From NCBI GenBank assembly GCA_016875635.1, contig VGPD01000019.1, positions 1-37,491 of the forward strand: 37,491 bases of DNA. The letters run 5' to 3'. The position numbers and the translations under genes are program-made. This stretch comes from Chloroflexota bacterium. GTDB lineage: Bacteria; Chloroflexota; Dehalococcoidia; UBA2979. Position 1 is the stretch's first letter. Every line of letters starts with the position of its first letter. Below the pieces are notes generated by a model. That model saw only the letters and a list, made by a program, of their open reading frames with translations. It did no database searches and was not told the origin of the DNA. Shown here piece by piece: positions 17,298 through 25,385 of the stretch.

Positions 17298-17405
17298 CTA
17301 CCGCGCCGGCTTCGAGGCCGGGGTCGCGTTCGGTCGAGCGCCACCCTTCGGCGGCTTCTGGCTCGGCTTCTTCTTGTTCTTGTCCTTCGGACTCTTGTCA
17401 CCCAT
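17298..17405 (-). CDS. 35-residue lysine-rich small protein (MGDKSPKxK family)
   Basis: A short gene: ATG at 17405, TAG at 17298-17300, with GGAGG seven bases before the start. The product begins MGDKSPKDKNKKKPSQKPP and ends in an Ala/Pro/Lys-rich tail. Small proteins opening with MGDKSPK followed by K/N/Q-rich sequence occur widely in bacteria as uncharacterised proteins. The conserved opening plus the strong ribosome site make this a real gene. It is highly basic, probably disordered, with no membrane segment; nucleic-acid or ribosome binding would be a guess. The interrupted repeat GGTAA...TTACC lies just upstream of its ribosome site. I see nothing else in the flanks 17074-17297 and 17430-17685. 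Confidence 0.75.
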   Translation of the reverse strand: MGDKSPKDKNKKKPSQKPPKGGARPNATPASKPAR

Positions 17406-17685
17406 GGCTGTTCCTCCGGAGTTGTGTGGGGTAAACAAGTTACCACCGACGGGGGTGTCGATGCCTCACGATGAATCTGTGCTGGATTCCCCGGTCATCC
17501 GGCTGGCGGCTCCCGCCGCGGACCCCGGGTCTGGTAGGTTCCGAGCTGATCCTCCCGACTCCGGCGAGAGCCGCACAGATTGTCCCAACCCGGCGGCGGC
17601 GGTGGTGGCCGGCCCCAGTAGATCGCCCTGCAGCTAGGCGCGCATCCGGCATGGCTGTGAATCGAATGTGCGACAGGATCCGTCG

Positions 17686-18048
17686 ATGACTCATCTGAAG
17701 CCCCTCACCGCCTTGCTCGTCCTCTGGGACCTCTCCGCCGGGAACGGCGCGTCGTTCGATGAACTCCGCGACTACTTGCGCGAACGTTCGATCCCGCGGT
17801 TCGAGCAGATGGAAGGGTTGCGTCAGAAGACGTGGATCTCCGATCCCGCCTCCGGGAAGTGGGGCGCGCTGTACCTCTTCGAGGAGCGTGGTCAGGCCCA
17901 GGCCGTCATCGACCACCTAGACGAGAGCCCGGTCGTCACGCTGACGGGACGCAGGCCGTCCGCCCAGATGTTCGACGTCGAGGCGGTCGTGGAAGGACGG
18001 CATTCCGGCGTCGATCTGCTCGTCGCTGGTCTCGCGCGCGGGGGCTAG
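17686..18048 (+). CDS. YdhR-like (dimeric alpha/beta barrel) small protein
   Basis: A 120-residue protein resembling the YdhR/ABM ferredoxin-like fold: a strand (LTALLVLWDLS), a helix (FDELRDYLRERSIPRFEQ), then GLRQKTWISDPASGKWGALYLFEERGQAQAVIDHL, the conserved core of the family. E. coli YdhR is a putative monooxygenase-like protein of unknown substrate. The start at ATG 17686 fits the fold; an in-frame GTG at 17668 would add six residues, and neither has a strong Shine-Dalgarno sequence. It converges with the FKBP gene with a six-base gap. Function beyond fold is not predictable. Confidence 0.72.
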   Translation: MTHLKPLTALLVLWDLSAGNGASFDELRDYLRERSIPRFEQMEGLRQKTWISDPASGKWGALYLFEERGQAQAVIDHLDESPVVTLTGRRPSAQMFDVEAVVEGRHSGVDLLVAGLARGG

Positions 18049-18054
18049 CCGATG

Positions 18055-18399
18055 CTACCGAATCGCGATCAACTCGAGCTCGAAAATCAGGTCGGCGTTC
18101 GGCGGGATCGGGCCAGCGCCGCGCGGCCCATAGCCAAGGTCGGACGGGATGAACACGGTGCGCTTGCCGCCCACCTTCATGGTGGAGAGCCCCTCGGAGA
18201 AGCCTCGGATAACACCGTTCATCTGGAACGTCGCCGGCTCACCTCGGTCCACGGAGCTGTCGAACTTCCGGTCGTTCGATGCCAGCCGCCCGGTGTAGTG
18301 AACCGTGACCTCCTGGTCCATCCGCGGCGACTCTCCGGCGCCGACCACCTGGTCCACGTACTTCAGGCCGCTCTCGGTCACGATGGCGTTCTCCATCAT
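18055..18399 (-). CDS. FKBP-type peptidyl-prolyl cis-trans isomerase
   Basis: A 114-residue, single-domain FKBP. It shows the whole fold in order: SGLKYVDQVVGAGESPRMDQEVTVHYTGRL, KFDSSVDRGEPATFQMNGVIRGFSEGL, MKVGGKRTVFIPSDLGYG, and the closing PPNADLIFELELIAI. Pocket residues Tyr, Phe, Asp, Ile and Tyr are at the usual places (VHYTG, FDSS, VIRGF, GYG). There is no signal peptide, so it acts in the cytoplasm, helping proline isomerisation during folding. The start at 18399 has AGAGGA upstream; the open frame extends to 18678 but that part is arginine-rich noncoding sequence antisense to the hydrolase region. It is probably transcribed alone. Confidence 0.93.
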   Translation of the reverse strand: MMENAIVTESGLKYVDQVVGAGESPRMDQEVTVHYTGRLASNDRKFDSSVDRGEPATFQMNGVIRGFSEGLSTMKVGGKRTVFIPSDLGYGPRGAGPIPPNADLIFELELIAIR

Positions 18400-18487
18400 T
18401 CGGGTGGTCCTCTCGCTGCGTCCGGATGGCGTCGATTGCGATCTCAGTTGACGCGATCCGAAGTGCCTGTGACAAGCGACGCTTCGG

Positions 18488-19110
18488 TCAGGTCGCGGCA
18501 GCCCGCTCGTGCATGAACACGGCCACGGCCGCCGCGACCGTCCGCATGTGTGCCTCCAGGGTCTGGCCGGAGGCCTTTCGAGGCTTGAACGAGTGGTCGC
18601 CATCGGGGAGCCATTGGATCCGGATCGACGATGAGAGTGTGTAGCCCTCGACCTCCGCGCGGGAGCCAAAGGGATCACGTTCGCCCTGCACGAAGAGCGC
18701 GGGTGTCCGCAACGATGCCAGGTGCGCCGTACGAAGGCGGGTCAGCCGCCCGCTCGGGTGGAACGGGTAGCCGAGGCACACCAGCCCGAGCGCGTCTATC
18801 TCGTCGGCGACCAGACTGGCGATCCGTCCGCCCATGGACTCCCCGCCGATGACCACGCTGGTGACACCCCCAGCGCTTCGATGACCTCGATCCAGGTGCG
18901 GCGGAGTATCTCCTCGCGGTCAGGCGGGCGTCGGTTACCAGTGCGGCGAGCCGCCATGTACGGGAACTCGAAGCGCACCACGCGGACGCTCGCAGCGGCG
19001 ATGAGTGCCGCGATCTCCTGCATGAACGGGCTGTCCATCGGTGCCCCCGCGCCATGCGCGAGGATCAGCGCGGGGCGAGCGCCAGCCGGCCCGTCGGTCA
19101 GCAGGTTCAC
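18488..19110 (-). pseudogene. Alpha/beta hydrolase (KANL3/Tex30-like), frameshifted
   Basis: The gene begins at GTG 19110, overlapping the MFS stop by four bases, and encodes VNLLTDGPAGARPALILAHGAGAPMDSPFM..., a typical hydrolase start with the oxyanion HGAGAPMDS. The frame breaks at a C5 run (18865-18869, G5 on the coding strand). One extra G would give EALGGVTSVVIGGESMGGR and run on to 18488. The triad is then complete: Ser in GESMGG, Asp in GERDPFG, His in GDHSF. The intact protein would have about 207 residues, matching COG3571-like hydrolases. Because all catalytic parts survive and the break is in a homopolymer, a sequencing slip or phase-variable run is as likely as true decay. Confidence 0.78.
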
Positions 19111-20423
19111 GACGCCTCGACAGCCGCTCGTACGGCGGAGGTGGGGGGCCGCGGACGTTTCGCGAGGGCGAAGAAGCCGGAGCCGAGCGCTGCAAAGAGC
19201 GCCAGCAGGTCGAATCCTACCTGATAGGTGCCGGTGTGGTCGTAGATGATCCCCGCGAGCAAGGGCCCAGAGATCGACCCGACGATCACGACAATGTTGG
19301 AGATCCCCATGATCTTCCCGAAGGCGGCGCGACCGAAATAGTCGGCCCGCAGGGCGGCCATCTGAGGGCCCCGCATTCCCCAGGCGCTGCCATGGATGAC
19401 GACGAAGGCAGCGACCATCAGCGTGCCGGTCGCGTGCGAGAGAAGCAGCATTCCCACCGCGTGCATCCCCATGCAGCCGAAGGCCAGCCACCGCTTGCTC
19501 GCGCGATCGCCGACCCAGCCACCGACCAGCGTCCCGACCATGAACATCATCGTGACCGCCGAGTACACGCCCGCGGCCCGTCCCAGCGAATACCCCAGCG
19601 TCTCATTGAGGTGGGACACCATATGGACGTTGACCGCGCCCACGATGAACAGCGCCGAGGCGTGGCCGAGGGAGACCCACCAGAACGACGGCGCATGGAG
19701 CGCCTCTCGCAACGTGAAGTCAATCGAGAGGCTCGCGGGCGCCGACCCGTCGGCATTTAAGGGCTCCGCGGGCGCACCGTCAGGGCGAAGGCCCATCGCC
19801 GCCGGATCTGCGCGGAGCATCTGCGTGATCGGCACGCCCACCAGGAGGACGATGACGCCGGAGGTGAACGCGGTCGCGCGCCAGCCGAATGTCTCGAGCG
19901 CCAGCACGGTCGTCACGGGCAGGATGACGCCGCCGAGTGCGCCTCCCAGGCTCAACAGGCTGAGCGCGGTCGACCGCCGACGTTCGAACCACTGCACCAC
20001 CGTGTGAGTGAGCGTGAGGTACCCCATCATGCTTGCCCCGAGCGACATGACGAGGAACGCCGCGTAGAACGTGACGGGCGTATGCACCTGGCTGAACAGC
20101 ATGAACCCGACCGCAAGCAGGATCATTCCGACACGCGCGACCAGTCGTGGTCCCACGCGGTCGAGGAGCCATCCCTGGACCGGTCCGAAGATCCCGCTCT
20201 CCATATCGCGCACCGCGGAGGCGCCGGAGAGCAGCGTGCGGCTCCATCCGAACTCGCGATGGAGGACGACGACGTAGGCGCCGTACGCCTGTCCGAGCAA
20301 TGTCCCCTGGAGGAGCTGCATGACCGCGCCGGCGCCGACGATCCACCAGCCGTAGAACCCGCGTCGCCCGAACGGGCGGGGGGGGCGCTCGGTCGATGGC
20401 GGGGTCGGATCTGGTTGTGACAA
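19107..20423 (-). CDS. MFS transporter (oxalate/formate antiporter or MCT-like)
   Basis: A 438-residue permease with twelve predicted helices. The first helix follows FYGWWIVGAGAVMQLLQGTLLGQAYGAYVVVLHREFGWSRT, a pattern typical of the monocarboxylate/OFA branch. The loop 2-3 motif is GPVQGWLLDRVGPR, and the central loop (about 205-235) is hydrophilic. These carriers usually move small mono- or dicarboxylates across the inner membrane with protons. The TTG start at 20423 is tentative because the GGAGA upstream is too far away. The stop is coupled to the frameshifted hydrolase. It could import the acid later activated by the CoA-transferase, but nothing in sequence fixes the substrate. Confidence 0.82.
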   Translation of the reverse strand: MSQPDPTPPSTERPPRPFGRRGFYGWWIVGAGAVMQLLQGTLLGQAYGAYVVVLHREFGWSRTLLSGASAVRDMESGIFGPVQGWLLDRVGPRLVARVGMILLAVGFMLFSQVHTPVTFYAAFLVMSLGASMMGYLTLTHTVVQWFERRRSTALSLLSLGGALGGVILPVTTVLALETFGWRATAFTSGVIVLLVGVPITQMLRADPAAMGLRPDGAPAEPLNADGSAPASLSIDFTLREALHAPSFWWVSLGHASALFIVGAVNVHMVSHLNETLGYSLGRAAGVYSAVTMMFMVGTLVGGWVGDRASKRWLAFGCMGMHAVGMLLLSHATGTLMVAAFVVIHGSAWGMRGPQMAALRADYFGRAAFGKIMGISNIVVIVGSISGPLLAGIIYDHTGTYQVGFDLLALFAALGSGFFALAKRPRPPTSAVRAAVEAS

Positions 20424-20699
20424 CGGGTGCTGCTCGTTCTCCGGGAGGCGGGCACCCCATCATATGGACGTAGTTGGTTAGCGGGCGGGCCCCCCGTCCC
20501 GGCTGGGCGGGCTCGGCGCCGGTCAGCATTTGTGGGCGACCTGCGTCTAGAAGGCTCTCCGACCCTCAATCCTCCTACATAATGTCTGTTATTGTGCTGG
20601 CGCCAAATCGGCGGGGCGCGGGAGCCTGTACTGGCCACGCGACGGAGTTCGCGGGCACTACTGTGCGCGTGACTCGGTGTCCGCAAACAGGAGGAGAAC

Positions 20700-21506
20700 A
20701 TGGAGCTCGAGGACCTGCTATTCGAAAAAGATGGCGACGTCGGCGTGATCACGCTGAACCGGCCAGACCGGATGAACGCGATGAGCAGCGCCATGACCCA
20801 GGGCATGCTCGGACTGGTCCGAGAATTGCGTGAGGACGATGACGTGAAGGTCATTGTCCTCACCGGGGTTGGCCGCGCGTTCTGCACGGGCGCGGACGTG
20901 GGCGGCCTGGCACAGCGGACGGGCGCGAACGGTGAGGCGCCCCCACCGCCAAGCGTGCGGCTCCCGCACCCGGAGGAGGGTGCCCAGGTTCTCTTTGCGA
21001 AATGTGACAAACCGATCATCGGTGCGATCAATGGCTTCGCCGTCGGTGCCGGGTTCGGGCTCGCGTTGGCGCCCGACATCCGCATCGCGTCGAGTGCCGC
21101 GAAGTTCGGGGTCGTGCAGACGCAGCGAGGTCGTCGCCCCGACGGTGGTCTCAACTTCCAACTCCCGCGCATCGTGGGGATGCAGAAAGCGCTGGAGCTG
21201 ATGTGGACGGGGGAGCTCATCGATGCGCAAGAGGCGCTGCGCCTCGGTCTCGTGCTCCGCGTCGTGGAGCATGAGGACCTCATGAGGGAGACGCTTGCCT
21301 TCGCGCACAGGATCGCGAAAGGGCCGTCCGTCGCCCAACAGCTCGCCAAGCGCATGGTCTACAAGACCATGTTCCCGGAGAACGAGCTCATCGCAGCGGC
21401 CGAGATGGAGTACTACTCCGGCCTGGTGATTAATGCGACCGAGGACGCCAAGGAGGGCGTCCGCGCATTCATGGAGAAGCGCGAACCAGTCTTCAAGGGA
21501 CGATAG
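20700..21506 (+). CDS. Crotonase-family protein, possible isomerase
   Basis: A 268-residue crotonase with AGGAGG six bases before the ATG. Oxyanion elements GRAFCTGADVGGL (about 58-70) and AINGFAVGAGFGLA (about 109-122) are intact. The hydratase glutamates are replaced by Gly120 and Gln140; an aspartate at Asp148 (RRPDGGLNFQLPRIVG) matches the catalytic acid of PaaG-type isomerases. It ends MEKREPVFKGR, a usual crotonase tail. It is first of two crotonase-plus-MFS pairs; the MFS gene begins 178 bases later. The most likely role is isomerising an unsaturated or ring-opened acyl-CoA. Confidence 0.87.
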   Translation: MELEDLLFEKDGDVGVITLNRPDRMNAMSSAMTQGMLGLVRELREDDDVKVIVLTGVGRAFCTGADVGGLAQRTGANGEAPPPPSVRLPHPEEGAQVLFAKCDKPIIGAINGFAVGAGFGLALAPDIRIASSAAKFGVVQTQRGRRPDGGLNFQLPRIVGMQKALELMWTGELIDAQEALRLGLVLRVVEHEDLMRETLAFAHRIAKGPSVAQQLAKRMVYKTMFPENELIAAAEMEYYSGLVINATEDAKEGVRAFMEKREPVFKGR

Positions 21507-21684
21507 TCGCGCGGCATCCCCGAGTGTAGAGCCGTTGTCGGGATCGCGATCGGGGACGCTCGGACGTTGATCGGGACACTGAGAGACGGTCGTCCGTCGA
21601 GGACACTGGTGAGCCTTCTGTCCTGCCGATCGTTGCTGGCCGGGACGCTGCTGCGCCCGGACCGAGTCTGGATCGAGGCCCCCG

Positions 21685-22962
21685 TTGAGCGTTGCTGATC
21701 CCCCCGGCTCCGACGGTCAGGCCGCTGCGGCTCCGCCTCGGAGACGCCTGCTTCCGAACACCTTCGATGCGCTGCACAGCCGGAACTTCCGTCTGCTGCT
21801 CGCGGGGAACACGCTGCAGTTCACTGCCCAGCACATGCAGAATCTGGTCCGCGGAGTGCTGGCGTTTGAGATCACGGGGTCGTTTACCGCCCTGGGCGGC
21901 ATCGCGCTCGCGACCTCGCTGCCGGGGTTCCTCGCGACGCCACTCGGCGGCGTGATCGCGGACCGTGTCCCGAAGAAGACCGTGATCCAGGTGGTCCAGA
22001 CGTTCAACGCGTTGAACGCGGTGGTGCTGGCGCTCCTTGCGTGGTCGGGACAGCTCGGGTACGAGCACCTGGCGATTGCCTCGGTGTTGCAGGGTGCTGT
22101 GAATTCCGTGATGACGGCGTCCCGACACACGATCATCCAGGACATGGTTGGCCGGGACCGTCTCATGAACGGCATCAACCTGAACGTGTCGGTGCAGAAC
22201 CTGATGCAACTCGTCGGTCCGGGCCTGGGGGGCGCCCTGGTCGCGTTCACGGGCGCGACGGTGACGTTCTGGGTGATGGCAGTCCTGTATGCCGGGGCGA
22301 TCCTGTTCACTCTCCGTTTGCCGAAGGTGCCGGTCGACGGTCCGGTGGAGGTAACCGCCTCGCGAGGTGGATTCCGCGACCTGATCGATGGACTGAAGTA
22401 CGTCGCGCATGACCCGACGATCCGGACGCACATCCTGATCAACTTTGGCATTGTTCTCCTCGCGACGCCGTACTCGCAGATGCTGCCCGGGTTTGTGTCG
22501 GAAGTGCTCCACAGAGGGGCTGCCGAGCAGGGTGTGCTTGTTGGATTCTCGGGGGCAGGCGCCCTTATCGGATCACTGGTCATCGCTTCGTATCCGCCAC
22601 GTAACCGAGGACGGCTCCTGCTCGGGATCGCGACGATGCTGGCGCTCGGGTTGATCGCCTTTTCAGTCACCACCAACTACTACGTGATGATGCCGATCAT
22701 GATGTTCGTCGGGGCCGGCATCTCATTGCGGATGTCAGTCGGGCAGGTGCTGCTGCAAACCTATTCAGCGGAGGCGTACCGCGGGCGCACGGTGGCCGTC
22801 TGGATGACCCAGTACAGCATCGTCTCGTTTGGGACGTTCGGCGTCAGCATGATCGCGGATCGGGCCGGACCTCAGATCGCGATTGGCGGGATGGCCGTCG
22901 CACTGCTGGTGATGCTGGCCGGCGTCGCGCTGTTCGTGCCCCGGTATCGCAACCTCCAGTAG
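21685..22962 (+). CDS. MFS exporter (MFS_3/EntS-like), copy 1
   Basis: A 425-residue twelve-helix permease starting at TTG (GAGG six bases upstream). The family signature is clear: FDALHSRNFRLLLAGNTLQ at the N-terminus, GGVIADRVPKKTVI between helices 2 and 3, and SRHTIIQDMVGRDRLMNGINLN before helix 5, as in enterobactin exporter EntS and related proteins. Such carriers usually expel small amphipathic or aromatic compounds by proton exchange. It is clearly paralogous to the permease at 23995-25302 and follows a crotonase just as that one does. Expelling a catabolic intermediate or a toxic acid is plausible; siderophore export is not supported because no siderophore genes are present. Confidence 0.87.
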   Translation: MSVADPPGSDGQAAAAPPRRRLLPNTFDALHSRNFRLLLAGNTLQFTAQHMQNLVRGVLAFEITGSFTALGGIALATSLPGFLATPLGGVIADRVPKKTVIQVVQTFNALNAVVLALLAWSGQLGYEHLAIASVLQGAVNSVMTASRHTIIQDMVGRDRLMNGINLNVSVQNLMQLVGPGLGGALVAFTGATVTFWVMAVLYAGAILFTLRLPKVPVDGPVEVTASRGGFRDLIDGLKYVAHDPTIRTHILINFGIVLLATPYSQMLPGFVSEVLHRGAAEQGVLVGFSGAGALIGSLVIASYPPRNRGRLLLGIATMLALGLIAFSVTTNYYVMMPIMMFVGAGISLRMSVGQVLLQTYSAEAYRGRTVAVWMTQYSIVSFGTFGVSMIADRAGPQIAIGGMAVALLVMLAGVALFVPRYRNLQ

Positions 22963-23043
22963 TCGAGTCGAGGGCCGGCGGCGACCGACCATTGCAGTGC
23001 TAGCATGCGACCGGGATCGAGTGATGTAGCGCTGGAGGTTGGC

Positions 23044-23856
23044 ATGGCGTACGAGGAGATCATCTACAGCAAGGAGTCGCGCATCGCGACGATCACTCTG
23101 AACCGGCCCGACAAGCTCAACGCCATGAGTCAGGGCCTGATGCGTGAGTTCGACCTAGCCGTGGAGGAGTTCAACCGCGACGACGACGCTCGCGTGCTCG
23201 TCATCCGTGGCGCCGGGCGGTCCTTCTCCGCGGGTTTCGCAATCGGCGGTGCACCGGAGAACGGCGGAAAACGCCCAGAGGTGACGGTGGATGGCGACCG
23301 GGATGGCCTGCAGGCCACGGCGCTGCGCTGGCTCCGGCTCTGGGAGTCCCCCAAGCCGACGATCGCGATGGTGCATGGCTTCTGTCTCGCCGGGGCGAGC
23401 GAGCTCGCGGTGATGGCTGACCTCACCTTCGTCGCGGACGACGCGAAGATCGGATTCCCCTCGCTCCCGATCGGCAGCGGCGATATCGAGACGTTCTGGT
23501 ACTGGTTCGTCGGCGCGAAGCGGACGAAGGAGATTGCGTGGCTGCTCGGCACGCAGATCTCTGGCAAGAAGGCGCAGGAGTGGGGGTTCGCGAACGAGTC
23601 CTTCCCGCCGGACAAGCTGGAGGAGGAGACCTATGCGAAGGCGCGCCTGATTGCCCGCCTGCCCCTCCCGCTGCTCAACCTCAAGAAGAAGTCGGTGAAC
23701 CGCATAATGGAATTCCAGGGCTTCCGCGCCGCTGTCCTTTCCGGCGCCGAGTGGGATGCCATTGCTCACGCCACAACCGCGGTGAGGGAGATGCAGGGCC
23801 GCATGCGTGAGAGCGGCATGCAGGGCGCGATCAAGTGGTTCAACGAGGAGGCATAG
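23044..23856 (+). CDS. Crotonase-family protein with one hydratase glutamate
   Basis: A 270-residue crotonase; GGAGG lies five bases before ATG 23044. Oxyanion segments are GRSFSAGFAIGG (about 59-69, with FA where most have AD) and VHGFCLAGASELA (about 110-122). Of the two hydratase glutamates the first is kept (Glu120) and the second is Ser140. The region FVADDAKIGFPSLPIGSGDIETFWYWFVGAKRTKE departs from the usual GGTxRLPRxVG pattern, and the aromatic-rich FWYWF segment suggests a bulky or aromatic acyl group. A TAGCAT box at 23001-23006 could be its -10. It is upstream of the second MFS_3 gene. I would call it a crotonase of unknown reaction. Confidence 0.86.
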   Translation: MAYEEIIYSKESRIATITLNRPDKLNAMSQGLMREFDLAVEEFNRDDDARVLVIRGAGRSFSAGFAIGGAPENGGKRPEVTVDGDRDGLQATALRWLRLWESPKPTIAMVHGFCLAGASELAVMADLTFVADDAKIGFPSLPIGSGDIETFWYWFVGAKRTKEIAWLLGTQISGKKAQEWGFANESFPPDKLEEETYAKARLIARLPLPLLNLKKKSVNRIMEFQGFRAAVLSGAEWDAIAHATTAVREMQGRMRESGMQGAIKWFNEEA

Positions 23857-23994
23857 CGAAGGCGGAGGCAGGCCGTACCGGGTGTCAGTGCCGATGGACG
23901 GCCAGCGTATAGTCCCGGCTGCAGGCGGCGGGCAGCGGCCACGCGTGGTGGGTGATGGGCCATCCACGCGAACCTCGATAGGGGGCCGCAACAC

Positions 23995-25302
23995 ATGAGC
24001 ATCGCGGACTCGACGCCTCCCCGCGCCGCCGGGCTCGACGCGACGGCGTCAGATACCCTCGTGGTCCCCGCACGGTCGGGCCGGTTCTCCGGCCGTATGT
24101 TCGACGCGCTGTCCAATCGAGATTTCCGCTATATCTACTTTGCGAATGTTGCCCAGTTCGGCTCCATGCAGATGAAGCAACTGGTACAGGGTGTGCTGGT
24201 CTACCAGTTCACCGGATCCTTCGCGGCGCTCGGACTCGTCTCGCTGGCGCACGCGATACCGGGACTGTTGCTGTCGCCCGCCGGCGGGGTCGTGGCAGAC
24301 CGCGTGCCGAAGCGGAGCGTCATGCAATGGGGGCAGGCGTTCAACATGCTGAACGCCGCCGTACTCGGCCTTCTTGCCGCAGCGGGCATCCTCGGTTTCG
24401 AGCACATCATCGTGAGCGCCGTGCTGCAGGGGGCCGTGAACGCGATCATGATGCCGTCGCGGCAGTCAATTATCCCTGACATCATCGGACGCGAAAAGAC
24501 GATGAACGCCGTCGCGCTGAACACCTCGGGCGAGAATGTTATGCAACTCGTCGGACCGGCGCTCGGTGGTTTCCTGCTGGCGGTATGGGCGCCCTCGGGT
24601 GTGTTCGGGTTGATGGCAGGCTTCTTCGCGATCGCCGTCTACTGCACCTCGCGTGTGCCGAAGCACCCGCCGCACGCCGCCCCGGCGCGGGCCGCTCACC
24701 GTGGTGGCAACCTGGGTGACCTGCGCGAGGGCTTCGCTTATACGGTCGCCGAGCCGACGATCCGGACGCTGATCGGCGTCAACTTCCTCATCATCCTCGC
24801 CTCGATGCCGTACACCGCGCTGCTCCCTGGCTTTGTGCATGACGTGTTGCATCGGGGCGCGGCGGAGCAGGGGTTTCTAATGAGTGTGACAGGGGTTGGC
24901 GCGGTCGCTGGTTCGCTGTTTGTGGCAACGCTCCCCAACCGTAACCGGGGTCAGATGCTCATGCTGGCCGCGACCGTCCTGTCCGCCTCGCTCGTCGCAT
25001 TCGCGATCTCGGAGAGCTACTACATCACCCTCCCGATCATGCTGGTTGTCGGCGTCGCCTCATCGGTACGGCGGTCCCTCGGCCAGGTGCTGATCCAGAC
25101 GTACCCGGACCCGGAGTACCGAGGGCGTGTCATGGCGATCTGGATGATGCAGTTCAGCCTGATGTCGCTGGGCACCTTCGGCGCCGGCATCCTCTCCGAC
25201 CTGATCGGCCCGCAACTGGCGATCGGTGGGATGGCCGCTGGGCTGATGGTCGTCGTCGTCCTCGTCACGCTCTTTGTGCCGCGGATGCGCCAGCTCCAGT
25301 AG
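23995..25302 (+). CDS. MFS exporter (MFS_3/EntS-like), copy 2
   Basis: A 435-residue permease with the same layout as the one at 21685-22962: FDALSNRDFRYIYFANVAQ, GGVVADRVPKRSVMQ, PSRQSIIPDIIGREKTMNAVALN, and the late-helix block YPDPEYRGRVMAIWMMQFSLMSLGTFGAGI, which parallels YSAEAYRGRTVAVWMTQYSIVSFGTFGVSM in copy 1. The two probably arose by an old duplication, since they are clearly diverged throughout. A TATAGT box at 23908-23913 is a possible -10, 82 bases before the ATG. The expected role is proton-driven export. The next gene, an amidase, starts 83 bases on with its own ribosome site. Confidence 0.87.
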   Translation: MSIADSTPPRAAGLDATASDTLVVPARSGRFSGRMFDALSNRDFRYIYFANVAQFGSMQMKQLVQGVLVYQFTGSFAALGLVSLAHAIPGLLLSPAGGVVADRVPKRSVMQWGQAFNMLNAAVLGLLAAAGILGFEHIIVSAVLQGAVNAIMMPSRQSIIPDIIGREKTMNAVALNTSGENVMQLVGPALGGFLLAVWAPSGVFGLMAGFFAIAVYCTSRVPKHPPHAAPARAAHRGGNLGDLREGFAYTVAEPTIRTLIGVNFLIILASMPYTALLPGFVHDVLHRGAAEQGFLMSVTGVGAVAGSLFVATLPNRNRGQMLMLAATVLSASLVAFAISESYYITLPIMLVVGVASSVRRSLGQVLIQTYPDPEYRGRVMAIWMMQFSLMSLGTFGAGILSDLIGPQLAIGGMAAGLMVVVVLVTLFVPRMRQLQ

Positions 25303-25385
25303 CGCCGGCGGACTTCGCCCGCTTCGGAGGTTCCCGCTACGATCACACATCGTGCGGGTTGCCCGTGGGAGCGTAGGAGGACGGC

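Noticed and set aside
17173-17637. 154-residue plus-strand open frame
   Set aside because: Antisense to the small lysine-rich gene and without ribosome site; the hydrophobic piece is the mirror of lysine codons.
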